In this document: in pieces, positions 33,474 through 41,711 of the stretch | Layout: the number at the start of each line of letters is the position of its first letter | Numbering within the stretch: the first letter of the stretch is position 1 | Notes under the pieces: generated by a model | Seen by the model: the letters and a program-made list of their open reading frames with translations, nothing else | Told to the model about the DNA's origin: nothing | The model's database searches: none | Made by a program: the position numbers and the translations under genes | NCBI RefSeq assembly: GCF_003387615.1 | Contig: NZ_QUNS01000014.1 | Location: 1 to 45,820, forward strand | Origin: Tenacibaculum gallaicum | GTDB taxonomy: Bacteria; Bacteroidota; Bacteroidia; Flavobacteriales; Flavobacteriaceae | Length of the DNA stretch: 45,820 nt | Reading direction: 5' to 3'

Positions 33474-35863
33474 ATTGAGAATAGTTCTTCTATTAAATCT
33501 TGGTCTTCAGGATTTAGTTCTATTTCATGATAAAAAACTAAGTCTTTATAACCAAATTTTGATGTGAAGGCAAATGAGTTTGATAAAGCGAGATGAATTA
33601 CTTCTTTTTTAGGTTCTATAAGATTAAACGACCTTAAAGCTATTAAGGCTGCTCTATTTTGAAAATAACCAGTAGTAAAATTTTCCTCTAATTTTCTTAA
33701 AAGAATTCTTTTGAAATGTTTATCTACTGTACTTAAATATAAAATTTGCGCAGCTGTTGTGGCTTTTTGAGTAGAGTCATTAATTTCTATTTTTTGACTT
33801 GCATCCATTATTAAGTCATTGCATTTAAATTTTTGTTTGGTAAATAACAACCATATCTGGAACTGTTGATAAGGATACAGATTAAAATCTTCATCAAGAA
33901 CTAGCTTTTTTAACTCCAACCCAAAAAAGGTTGAGAACTGGTCAAATTCGATTAATGATAGTATTTTGCATATTTGCGGGGTAATCCAAGGTTTATCTTT
34001 CAGAACTTTAACCGCTTTTGATAATGATTTAAATAATTCATTCTGATATGTTTGAAAATGAATTTTTGATTTACCTAAATGCTCAATTATTCTTAACGCA
34101 AAAATCAAGTTTCGAGCTTGATTATCATTTTCATTACCATCAATATTTATGTTTTTACTTAAAAGATCAATTGCCGAGTGAAAAGCTTCATTTCTATACT
34201 GATAGTTCGATGATTTTGATAAGACTTTTATTAATTCAATTTGTGGATTGAAAATAGATGAAATTTCTTTTCTAGTTATAATAAGTTCACTTTTTTCTTT
34301 ATATGAATCTACTATTTCAACAATTTTAGTTTTCTGTGAGTTTACAGATAATTGACATCTTTTCAGTTCCTTTTCTAATAACACTAAAAATTTACGAGCT
34401 TCATATTTGTCTTTGCATAGTATTTTAATATCATCTGCAAATCTATAATATGATTGTGTATGATTATTTACAAAAACATCAACTTGGTTCAAGTAGAAAG
34501 AAGAAAGTAAAGCTGAAGCATCATTATTCTGTGGTAGCCCGGTACTTTTTTTAGAATAGCTAAATAAGAACTTCTCAAGTAGATGAATTGTATTTAAATG
34601 ATTGTTGTTTGAAGCAATTCTTTTTAACTTTTCAATAAGTAATTTTTTATCAATATTATCATAGTAATTTAAGATGTCAACTTGGAGGATGCAATTAAAT
34701 TTGAATTGATTATTATCAATTTCATTTACTTCTTGAGAAATTTTATATTTCAGCTTCAGCCATTGCTCTACACCATTAATAATTAAACTATTTTGTGCTA
34801 CTCTATTGTATCGTGCTGAAAAAACATTAGGAATCAAAGAATCATCAATTAATTCTCCTAGCTCACCAACAATGGCCATATATATAATTCGATCTATTAA
34901 GGGTATAATATAGGCTTCTCTTAATGTAAAATTATTTTTTGGAATGTAAAATTTTTCGGCTTTAGATGCTTCATAAGAATTTTGATAAAAATATTCTCTT
35001 AATTCTGCGTATAGGTAATCTGAATTTAAAAGATCAATATATTGCAAAGAATCATAAAACCAATCATCATTCATATCTGTTCTTGTCCTATGAATTGCAG
35101 TATTTAAATCCAAGTATGAATTGTTGATTTGTGCTTGATATAACTCAACTATTTTACCTCCTATTTCTCGCTTTAAACGACTTTCTTTTGTATCAAGTTG
35201 AATAAGTCCTAATTCATGTAATTTAGAATTGATACTGGCAAAAGATATTCTAGAACATTCTATAGTTGAGTTTTCAAAATTCTCATTTGGGTATTTGGAT
35301 ATTACTCCTAAAAGTATATTTTTATTATGAATAAAAACACCACTTCCTGATAAACCATTAAGATACTCTTTTGTTATATTGTTTTCTAGATTAATTTTTT
35401 TCTCAGAAGGATCATTTCTATTAAATTTAAAAAGACTTAAAGCATCTTCATTTGCCTTAAAAACAGACCAACAAGAAAATGTGATTTCATCATTTTCTAA
35501 CTCATCTGATACCAGTATAGAAGGAAAATTAAAACCTTCTATTTTTTGAATTTTTAAGATTGCTAAATCTTCTTTTTCAAAAATTATAATATTATTTTCA
35601 TTTAAGCTATTGTTTTTTAAAAAGCTTAATCTTTCAAATTTATCTGAATAATAACTGATTTCTATGCTTTGCAGTTTATTAAACTCAAATCCCGTATGAG
35701 AATCCTCAGATAAAAGATGTTTTGCAGTTAAAATATAGTTGTAATGACATTTATTTGGTGTTTGATATATTACTCCTGATCCAATAGAAGGAACACCTGC
35801 CACTATTGATTTTATTTTAACAGAACAAGACTTTAGTGTTTCAGATATCAAAGGCATAACCAT
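33470..35863 (-). CDS. Trypsin-like protease fused to reverse transcriptase
   Basis: The 797-residue protein has a trypsin-like domain at ~1-220 with the triad H49 (LTAKHLL), D99 (KEDLAIL) and S174 (GLSGSGVF). A reverse transcriptase follows at ~250-520: IPKNN, LIDRII, motif A VDILNYYDNI (D396), TGLPQNNDASALLSSFYLNQVD, FADDIKIL (D477, D478) and NSQKTK. Residues 540-797 are helical, possibly repeats. The RT is of the Abi/UG-like kind rather than group II intron, since there is no maturase or endonuclease domain. No signal peptide, so it should be cytoplasmic. It overlaps the MBL gene by 23 bp (an ATG at 35857 gives 17) and the polymerase gene by 4 bp. Likely an antiphage system component; both catalytic sets are intact. 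Confidence 0.87.
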   Translation of the reverse strand: MVMPLISETLKSCSVKIKSIVAGVPSIGSGVIYQTPNKCHYNYILTAKHLLSEDSHTGFEFNKLQSIEISYYSDKFERLSFLKNNSLNENNIIIFEKEDLAILKIQKIEGFNFPSILVSDELENDEITFSCWSVFKANEDALSLFKFNRNDPSEKKINLENNITKEYLNGLSGSGVFIHNKNILLGVISKYPNENFENSTIECSRISFASINSKLHELGLIQLDTKESRLKREIGGKIVELYQAQINNSYLDLNTAIHRTRTDMNDDWFYDSLQYIDLLNSDYLYAELREYFYQNSYEASKAEKFYIPKNNFTLREAYIIPLIDRIIYMAIVGELGELIDDSLIPNVFSARYNRVAQNSLIINGVEQWLKLKYKISQEVNEIDNNQFKFNCILQVDILNYYDNIDKKLLIEKLKRIASNNNHLNTIHLLEKFLFSYSKKSTGLPQNNDASALLSSFYLNQVDVFVNNHTQSYYRFADDIKILCKDKYEARKFLVLLEKELKRCQLSVNSQKTKIVEIVDSYKEKSELIITRKEISSIFNPQIELIKVLSKSSNYQYRNEAFHSAIDLLSKNINIDGNENDNQARNLIFALRIIEHLGKSKIHFQTYQNELFKSLSKAVKVLKDKPWITPQICKILSLIEFDQFSTFFGLELKKLVLDEDFNLYPYQQFQIWLLFTKQKFKCNDLIMDASQKIEINDSTQKATTAAQILYLSTVDKHFKRILLRKLEENFTTGYFQNRAALIALRSFNLIEPKKEVIHLALSNSFAFTSKFGYKDLVFYHEIELNPEDQDLIEELFSI

Positions 35864-36857
35864 AATTTTTATTGTTAGAAACTAAACTAAAGTTGTACTT
35901 TTTCTCATCTGCTTTTGATATTTTTAAATTTCCAACAACTTCCCCATAATTGAATAAAAAATTGATTGTTTCATTCGATTTCCTGTTATTAATTATTTTT
36001 AAAATAGCTCTTTTGTTAGGTAAATAATGTTTCCTGCTATTTGTAGAAATGACAAAATTTGTGCAATCTAGTTTTTGCAAAATCTTTGAATTAAGACTTC
36101 TGTAGCTTGCATGATGTGGTAATTTTATTAGTGCAAATCGAACGCTTTCATTTTGACCTCTTAAATCATCTATAATTTCATTAAAACGAATTGGTGTAAT
36201 ATCTCCAGTAAAAAGATATTTATTGTCTTTATAATTAAGTGATAAAACGATGCTGGTTGTATTACTTGATGATGTGTCTTGACTTTTGTCATCAATAGAT
36301 TTGATTAAAGTAGATAATGAAGAATCCCAATCACATCTATAATCGCTGCTTAGATAAACTCCTTTATTTGAGGCATACTTTTCTAATGTATTTTTACTAG
36401 GTGAAAATATATTAAAAGATAAATTTTGTACATTAAATACTTCATTAATTTTATTTTCTAAATCTTTTGTATTTAAAGAAGTTTCCCAATTTATATTGGG
36501 GTGATGTATTAAATACTGTTCAAGTTCATGAGCTTGTTTATAGGAAAGTGAGTTTGATTTTACTATTCTTTCAATTCTGTTTAATATTTTTCTAGGAGAG
36601 TTAAAAACTACATTGTCAATGTATGGTTCTTCATTTCTAGTTTCAATTTCCTTGAATAAATCTATAACCCCCTTGATGTGATCGTCATCATGATGTGTAA
36701 CAATTAGAAAATCAATTCTCTCATTTCTTGATTTTATTTCATAGTATTCAGAGATTAAATAGGTACTTTCATTACCTCCATCAATAAGAATATTTTTAGA
36801 GTTATGATTAATAATTATACAGTCTCCAGTCCCTGCTTTTAAGAATTTTATTTTCAT
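35841..36857 (-). CDS. ComEC/Rec2-like MBL-fold hydrolase (RT-cassette first gene)
   Basis: The 338-residue metallo-beta-lactamase-fold protein has THHDDDHIKG (residues 54-63), FTGDI (216-220) and LPHHASYRS (246-254) as metal-binding motifs, the pattern of the ComEC/Rec2 MBL domain. It has no membrane segments, unlike ComEC. It could be a nuclease or other phosphodiesterase. First of three overlapping minus-strand genes, it starts ~145 bp from the upstream nitroreductase terminator. I see no clear perfect -7 element in that gap. MBL-fold enzymes and proteases recur in bacterial conflict systems, which supports a defence role. Confidence 0.85.
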   Translation of the reverse strand: MKIKFLKAGTGDCIIINHNSKNILIDGGNESTYLISEYYEIKSRNERIDFLIVTHHDDDHIKGVIDLFKEIETRNEEPYIDNVVFNSPRKILNRIERIVKSNSLSYKQAHELEQYLIHHPNINWETSLNTKDLENKINEVFNVQNLSFNIFSPSKNTLEKYASNKGVYLSSDYRCDWDSSLSTLIKSIDDKSQDTSSSNTTSIVLSLNYKDNKYLFTGDITPIRFNEIIDDLRGQNESVRFALIKLPHHASYRSLNSKILQKLDCTNFVISTNSRKHYLPNKRAILKIINNRKSNETINFLFNYGEVVGNLKISKADEKKYNFSLVSNNKNYGYAFDI

Positions 36858-36995
36858 ATGTTATTTTCAATATAATTGGGAATTACTAGTTTATATGCAG
36901 AATAAAATTACTGTTACTTTTCTTTTATAGTAGGATAAGCAGAAGTTTTTAGCAATTTTATTCTTTTTTTAGTAATCACTAGCCAATATAAAACA
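36858..36995 (-). other. Leader of the RT cassette, no clear ncRNA
   Basis: This ~140-bp gap is the only upstream space for a promoter. I see no strongly structured RNA resembling a retron msr-msd, and no perfect TAnnTTTG element; TTATTTTG (37001-36994, 7 of 8) is the best candidate. Confidence 0.35.
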
Positions 36996-37000
36996 AAATA

Positions 37001-37026
37001 AAAAACCGTACAAAAAATGTACGGTT
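37001..37026 (-). terminator. Terminator of the nitroreductase gene
   Basis: AACCGTAC paired with GTACGGTT forms an 8-bp stem with a T run on the minus strand, 27 bp beyond the nitroreductase stop. It would insulate the RT cassette from upstream transcription. Confidence 0.75.
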
Positions 37027-37052
37027 ATATTATGATATTTCATGTATGGTAA

Positions 37053-37685
37053 TTACTTATACTCTATAAAAAGATTCTCTATAGGTTTTCTTACTTTGTT
37101 TGCATTTTGAGAATGATCTTCGTCAGAGCGATAACCAACAGGAGCAACCACAGTAGCATTTAACCCTAATTTATCCAAGTCTAATATTTTGTTATAAGCT
37201 TCGGCATCAAAACCCTCCATAGGACAAGCATCTATTTTAAGTTCAGAGCAAGCATTTAGTAAATTCCCCAAAGCAAGGTAAGCTTGGTTAGAAGTCCACT
37301 TGTTCTTTTCAATCAAAGTTCTATTCGTAACGTCAGACTTAATAAAATCAGCATATCCTTTAAAGTTTGAAACGTCTACTTGTTCTATTTCAGATTTTAA
37401 AGAAAAATAAGCATCTATATGGTCATTGGTAACCTTTGAATAATTACAAAACACAAATAAATGAGAAGCATCAGTAATTTGGCTTTGTCCGTAAGAAACA
37501 GTTTTTAATTGTTCTTTTATCGCACTGTCTTCTATAATCAAAACGGTATACAATTGAAGACCATAGGAAGAAGGAGCTAATTGAATCGCTCTTTTTAAGA
37601 GCTCTATATGCTGCGTTGAAACTTTTTTAGAAGCATCAAATTTTTTAGTAGCGTATCGCCACTCAAGGTTGTCTATTAAAGTCAT
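37053..37685 (-). CDS. NAD(P)H-dependent nitroreductase family oxidoreductase
   Basis: The 210-residue flavoprotein resembles NfsB/NfnB: LEWRYATKKFDASKKVS at the N-terminus, IQLAPSSYGLQLYTVLII in the FMN site, and the C-terminal NKVRKPIENLFI. It would reduce nitro compounds or quinones with NAD(P)H. It is monocistronic and ends at a terminator. It appears unrelated to the RT cassette downstream. Confidence 0.92.
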   Translation of the reverse strand: MTLIDNLEWRYATKKFDASKKVSTQHIELLKRAIQLAPSSYGLQLYTVLIIEDSAIKEQLKTVSYGQSQITDASHLFVFCNYSKVTNDHIDAYFSLKSEIEQVDVSNFKGYADFIKSDVTNRTLIEKNKWTSNQAYLALGNLLNACSELKIDACPMEGFDAEAYNKILDLDKLGLNATVVAPVGYRSDEDHSQNANKVRKPIENLFIEYK

Positions 37686-37812
37686 ACTATAATTGTTTAA
37701 GAATATGACAAAAGTAGAAGTGGAGTAGCTACAACGCCTTTACATATGTTGATTCCACAATTTTTAACGTATTTTTTCTTTCCCAAAGGAGTTAGGGGTG
37801 AAAATCTAAGTA

Positions 37813-38099
37813 AACGGAACCATCAGCGAACTTCGCTGGTCTTTCCTCAACGCAACGGAACCGTCAGCGAACTTCGCTGGCCTTTTCTCAACGCAACGGA
37901 ACCATCAGCGAGCTTCGCTGGTCTTTCCTCAACGCAACGAAACCGTCATCGAGCTTCGCTGGTCTTTCCTCAATGCAACGGAACCATCAGCGAGCTTCGC
38001 TGAACTTTCCTCAAGGCAACGAAACCATCAGCGCGCTACGCTGAGCTTTCCTCAACACAACGAAACCGTCAGCGCGCTACGCTAAGCTTTCCCAAAAAC
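37813..38099 (+). repeat. Seven-copy 41-bp hairpin tandem repeat
   Basis: Seven head-to-tail units begin at 37813, 37854, 37895, 37936, 37977, 38018 and 38059, each about 41 bp with consensus AACGGAACCATCAGCGAGCTTCGCTGGTCTTTCCTCAACGC (split here as 20 + 21 bases: AACGGAACCATCAGCGAGCT and TCGCTGGTCTTTCCTCAACG-C). Each holds a CAGCGA..TCGCTG hairpin. Copy 2 changes both flanking stem bases (G and C in place of A and T), keeping the pair. Units are not a multiple of three and there are no spacers, so this is neither coding nor CRISPR. The last two copies are diverged. Confidence 0.9.
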
Positions 38100-38216
38100 A
38101 AATAAATTAGGTTTTGAATACAAACAAACAATTTTCTATTAAAAAAGTAAAAACCAACGTGTAAGTAAACAATTAATAGTTTAACTACTTTTTTAATTAC
38201 AAATCTTTTACTACAT

Positions 38217-38251
38217 AAAAAAAGCGGCTTGAATTAAAATTCAAACCGCTG
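38217..38251 (-). terminator. Terminator of rsgA
   Basis: AGCGGTTTGAATT paired with AATTCAAGCCGCT (one mismatch) followed by seven T on the minus strand, 23 bp past the rsgA stop. A classic intrinsic terminator. Confidence 0.85.
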
Positions 38252-38273
38252 TTATCTATACGTCTAGTTTTGT

Positions 38274-39341
38274 TTAGTATTTACTAGATCTTTTTATTTT
38301 TTTAAAATGTTTGACCATTTTTCCAAAATCTTTCTCTTTTTTCCTTTTTTCAGCAGCAGTAGCTTCAAAATGCTCTTTTTCTTTTTCCATCTTTAAATAG
38401 TTTTTATAAGAAGATTTATCGATTTCTTCAACTTCAACAGCTTCAATAACCGCACATCCAATCTCTATAGTATGTGAACAATCTTTGAATTTACAATGCT
38501 TAGAATATTCAAAAATTATTTCGAATGTTTTTTCTAAACCATGCGATGTATCAGTTATTCCAACTTCTCTTATTCCTGGATTGTCAATTAAAATGCCGCC
38601 GTTATCAAGAAGTATGAGTTCTCGATGTGTAGTAGAATGTTGACCTCTTTTAGAAAAACTACTAACATTTTTAGTATCCATCAATTCTTTGTTTGCAAGT
38701 GTGTTAACAAGGGTTGATTTACCAACACCAGAGGAACCTAAAAGACAATATGTTTTTTCTCTTACTATAACCTCTTTCAACTTTTCATAACCTTGTTTAG
38801 AGGTATTGCTAATTGCAATTATAGGTACCTTGTTAACCCTCTTTTTTAAGGTAGCTATCAATTCATTCAACAATACTTCATTTATTAAATCAATTTTAGT
38901 AAGAATAATAAATGGTTGAATGTTTGAAGTATTACAAATTGTAAGATACCTTTCAATTCGATTGGTGCTAAAATCTCTATCAACCGCCAGCATAATAAAG
39001 GCGTAATCTATATTTGTAGCAATTATTTGTAAATCTCCAAACTGGCCAACTGCCTTTCTTGAAATAATTGAATTTCGAGGGAGTACCTTGTGAATTATTG
39101 AACTATATGAATCATATACTACTAATGCAACCCAATCTCCCACAGCAGGAAAATCTTCACGAGTATTAGCAGTATATCTTAAGTTTCCTGTAATTTCTGC
39201 ATCAAATTCCCCTTTTTCTGTTGTAACAGTATATCGTTCCTTATGCTCTGAAATAATTCTTCCAATTTCAAAGCCTTCTAGGTTATGTTCAATCTTTAGT
39301 TTTTCTATATTATCGTTATATCCGAAATCTTGTAGTTTCAT
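38274..39341 (-). CDS. rsgA: Ribosome small-subunit-dependent GTPase RsgA
   Basis: The 355-residue circularly permuted GTPase aids 30S maturation. The OB-fold domain occupies residues ~20-90, then G4 TKID (148-151), G1 GSSGVGKST (202-210) and G3 DNPGIRE (about 258-264), in the permuted G4-G1-G3 order. A zinc motif CKFKDCSHTIEIGC lies near residue 285, and the basic C-terminal tail is typical. The protein is cytoplasmic and monocistronic, with its own terminator. The upstream 453-bp region has several hairpins but no gene. Confidence 0.95.
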   Translation of the reverse strand: MKLQDFGYNDNIEKLKIEHNLEGFEIGRIISEHKERYTVTTEKGEFDAEITGNLRYTANTREDFPAVGDWVALVVYDSYSSIIHKVLPRNSIISRKAVGQFGDLQIIATNIDYAFIMLAVDRDFSTNRIERYLTICNTSNIQPFIILTKIDLINEVLLNELIATLKKRVNKVPIIAISNTSKQGYEKLKEVIVREKTYCLLGSSGVGKSTLVNTLANKELMDTKNVSSFSKRGQHSTTHRELILLDNGGILIDNPGIREVGITDTSHGLEKTFEIIFEYSKHCKFKDCSHTIEIGCAVIEAVEVEEIDKSSYKNYLKMEKEKEHFEATAAEKRKKEKDFGKMVKHFKKIKRSSKY

Positions 39342-39794
39342 TTGTTAAGTATTTTAAAATAGAGCAAACACTTATGCTATTCATAAATGAAATGAATATA
39401 AGCGCTCACAATTAATGTGTTTATATGTAAAATGGTAATAAAAAGGAATGCTTCAGATGAGTATCTGAAGTAAATAGTGGTGATAGTCTTAAGAAAATGG
39501 ACTATCTATTTTACAATATCCGAATACGATATAGATGTAATAGACATAAAATTATATTTAGAGGGCTAAGTTATAAAAAATATCTTTTTGAAGTTTGCAA
39601 AAAAAATGCTTTATACTATTGTTTTAAGAACTTTTAAATATTTAGTAGTTTTAGTATAAGTTGTTAAAAACGATTGTATTATAGTGCTTTATGCCTTAGT
39701 TGGAATAACATATGTTTTAATTACGAATACAGAAATATTCGTTAGGTTAACTTTTGGCATACATATTGAAAAGGTCTAGAAAAATTATTTTATA
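39342..39794. other. Long intergenic region with three successive stem-loops
   Basis: No gene found. Stem-loops: CTTCAGAT/ATCTGAAG (39451-39470, 8 bp), GATAGTC/GACTATC (39482-39506) and ATATC/GATAT (39516-39532). A fourth inverted repeat CGAATA-N6-TATTCG lies at 39724-39741, upstream of ecotin. No T-tracts follow, so they are not simple terminators. Candidate structured RNA or leader. Confidence 0.4.
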
Positions 39795-40298
39795 ATGAGA
39801 ACAATTTCAAATCAATTCACTAAACTATTTTTAATCGCATTCCTAACTATTACTGCTATGGCTGTAGGACAGACGTCTTTAATAAAAACGGATGTATCAA
39901 TATATCCTAAACCAGAGAAAGGGTATAAACAAATGATTATTGAAGTTCCGCATTCAGCTAATGATAGTAACAAAAAAATAGAATTTGTTATTGGAAAATG
40001 GATGGAAGTAGATACTTGTAATAAACACGGTCTTGTAGGAAGTATAGAAAAAAAGGATCTTAAAGGATGGGGGTATTCGTATTATAATTTTACGACCGAT
40101 GGTGGAGTTATATCTACTAGAAAGGCTTGTTTTGAAAGTAGTACAGTCAGAAAGTTTGTTACCAGTCAACCAACAACAGTAAGATACAACGGGAAATTAC
40201 CAATTGTAATTTATGTACCAGAAGGTTATGATGTTCAATTTAAGATATTCAAGGCAGAAGATGATGTATATCGTGCTAGTGAGGTAAAACAGAAATAA
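39795..40298 (+). CDS. eco: Ecotin-type periplasmic serine protease inhibitor
   Basis: The 167-residue protein has a signal peptide (to about residue 25, ending AVGQ) and a full ecotin core: VSIYPKPEKGYKQMIIEVP, KWMEVDTCNKHGL and GWGYSYYNF. The reactive loop aligns ISTRKACFE to the E. coli STMMAC loop, with conserved disulfide cysteines C75 and C112. The P1 residue is therefore Arg109 rather than Met, which suggests strong trypsin-like preference. It would protect the periplasm from host or predator proteases. It is monocistronic, with a terminator downstream. Confidence 0.93.
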   Translation: MRTISNQFTKLFLIAFLTITAMAVGQTSLIKTDVSIYPKPEKGYKQMIIEVPHSANDSNKKIEFVIGKWMEVDTCNKHGLVGSIEKKDLKGWGYSYYNFTTDGGVISTRKACFESSTVRKFVTSQPTTVRYNGKLPIVIYVPEGYDVQFKIFKAEDDVYRASEVKQK

Positions 40299-40308
40299 AA
40301 GTAAACTT

Positions 40309-40342
40309 AAAAGCGCTGTGATTTAATTCCAGCGCTTTTTTA
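40309..40342 (+). terminator. Terminator of ecotin
   Basis: AAAAGCGCTG paired with CAGCGCTTTT and followed by T residues, 10 bp after the ecotin stop. Confidence 0.88.
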
Positions 40343-40485
40343 ATTGTGTTAAAAAAAAGAAGGTATAAATCTAGCTTAGACCTTAAAAATAACAAAAGAG
40401 CTTATTTGTTTAACCTTCTTACTTAAAAACAAAATTATTTTGTTGCTTAGTAGCAAAAGCATTCATTTTCTTTTAGCGATTTAAT

Positions 40486-40516
40486 TTTGGTAACTAAAAA
40501 TAAAGATATAACTTTG
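40486..40516 (+). promoter_or_regulatory. Promoter of the metH riboswitch transcript
   Basis: TTTG (40486-40489), a 19-bp spacer and a perfect -7 element TAACTTTG (40509-40516) fit the flavobacterial promoter. Transcription would begin near 40520, just ahead of the SAM-I riboswitch. Confidence 0.7.
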
Positions 40517-40538
40517 CCTCGTTCATTAACGTATTGAT

Positions 40539-40639
40539 GTTATCAAGAAAGGTGGAGGGAATAGACCCTTTGAAACCTTAGCAACCCTTTGTGCAAACAA
40601 AGAAGGTGCTACATTCTACTGCATTCGCAGGGAGATAAC
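40539..40639 (+). ncRNA. SAM-I (S-box) riboswitch
   Basis: It shares the core of the copy at 13958: GTTATCAAGAAAGGTGGAGG, GAAACCTTAGCAACC, then AAGGTGCTACATTC and closing GATAAC (40634-40639). A second GATAAC lies at 40666-40671 (inside CCTGATAAC), which could form an alternative pairing with the P1 strand GTTATC. It controls metH and probably the following methionine-cycle genes in response to SAM. Confidence 0.95.
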
Positions 40640-40691
40640 GAAAAGAATTTTACTTCCTCTTTTCCTGATAACATTACACTAAATATCAGGA

Positions 40692-41708
40692 ATGTCAAAC
40701 ATTTATCAAGAAATACAAAAACGAATTCTCGTACTCGATGGTGCTATGGGAACCATGCTTCAGGAATATAAGTTTACTGAAGAAGATTTTCGTGGAGATC
40801 GCTTTAAAGATTATCCAACTCCGTTACAAGGAAACAACGACTTGTTATCCATTACGCAACCCGAAGCTGTAAAAGAAGTACACAGAAAATATTTTGCTGC
40901 AGGGGCAGACATTGTAGAAACCAATACTTTTTCAGGAACTACCATTGCCATGGCAGACTATCAAATGGAAGATTTGGTATACGAGTTAAATTATGAATCA
41001 GCGAGAATAGCTAAAGAAGCAGCTGACGAATTTACAGCTAAAGAACCCCACAAACCACGATTTGTAGCAGGCTCAATAGGGCCAACAAATAGAACAGCAA
41101 GTATGTCGCCTGATGTAAATGATCCAGGATACAGAGCTGTAACCTTTGACGAGTTACGTATTGCGTATAAACAACAAGTAGAAGCATTGATAGATGGAGG
41201 GTCTGATATTTTGTTAGTAGAAACCGTATTTGATACCTTAAATGCAAAAGCAGCTTTGTTTGCGATAGAAGAAGTAAAAGCGGAACGAAATATAGAAATT
41301 CCTATCATGATTTCTGGAACCATTACTGATGCTTCAGGAAGAACGTTGTCAGGGCAAACAGCAGAAGCTTTTTTAATCTCAATATCACACATTCCGTTAC
41401 TATCCGTAGGATTTAATTGTGCTTTAGGAGCTAACTTATTACAACCTCACCTAGAGGCAATCGCTTCTAAAACAGAATTTGCTATTTCGGCACATCCTAA
41501 TGCAGGATTGCCCAATGCCTTTGGAGAATACGATGAAACTCCAGAAGAAACCGCAGAACAAATAGAAGAATACCTAAAGAAGAATCTAATCAATATTATA
41601 GGAGGGTGTTGTGGTACCACACCAAAACATATTTCAGCAATAGCAGCAATAGCAGCGAAGTACAAACCGCGTCACGCTGAGTTTATTTCAGTAACACAAA
41701 ATAGTTAG
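40692..41708 (+). CDS. metH: Methionine synthase N-terminal half (homocysteine methyltransferase domain)
   Basis: The 338-residue protein is the homocysteine-binding barrel of cobalamin-dependent methionine synthase. Catalytic zinc cysteines are in GFNCALGA (about residue 241) and GGCCGTTP (about 311-312), and [13 protein letters not shown] and [15 protein letters not shown] are conserved. In E. coli this is one end of a 1227-residue MetH; here it is a separate gene. Its last ~12 residues ([12 protein letters not shown]) come from a dispersed repeat. The stop is 3 bp from the start of the C-terminal half. Confidence 0.94.
   Translation: MSNIYQEIQKRILVLDGAMGTMLQEYKFTEEDFRGDRFKDYPTPLQGNNDLLSITQPEAVKEVHRKYFAAGADIVETNTFSGTTIAMADYQMEDLVYELNYESARIAKEAADEFTAKEPHKPRFVAGSIGPTNRTASMSPDVNDPGYRAVTFDELRIAYKQQVEALIDGGSDILLVETVFDTLNAKAALFAIEEVKAERNIEIPIMISGTITDASGRTLSGQTAEAFLISISHIPLLSVGFNCALGANLLQPHLEAIASKTEFAISAHPNAGLPNAFGEYDETPEETAEQIEEYLKKNLINIIGGCCGTTPKHISAIAAIAAKYKPRHAEFISVTQNS
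41670..41695 (+). repeat. REP-like half-element forming the end of metH N-half
   Basis: CGTCACGCTGAGTTTATTTCAG resembles the dispersed flavobacterial CGTCA-GCTGA-CTTGTTTCAG class of palindromic repeat and encodes the last residues of the metH N-half. Confidence 0.45.
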
Positions 41709-41711
41709 TAG

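Noticed and set aside
32013..36857. Group II intron or diversity-generating retroelement
   Set aside because: There is no maturase, endonuclease, intron ribozyme, template/variable repeat pair or accessory avd gene in view.
31823..37052. Integrated mobile island around the RT cassette
   Set aside because: No integrase, tRNA, or flanking direct repeats were found, so mobility cannot be supported although the cassette may have been gained by transfer.
37746..38003. 85-codon open frame across the 41-bp repeat array
   Set aside because: The repeat unit is not a multiple of three, so successive copies are read in different frames; the residue pattern merely reflects the repeats.
37813..38099. 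CRISPR array
   Set aside because: Units are continuous with no unique spacers and no cas genes are nearby.
40589..40771. 60-codon open frame through the second riboswitch
   Set aside because: It spans the SAM-I aptamer and overlaps metH in another frame; no coding signature.
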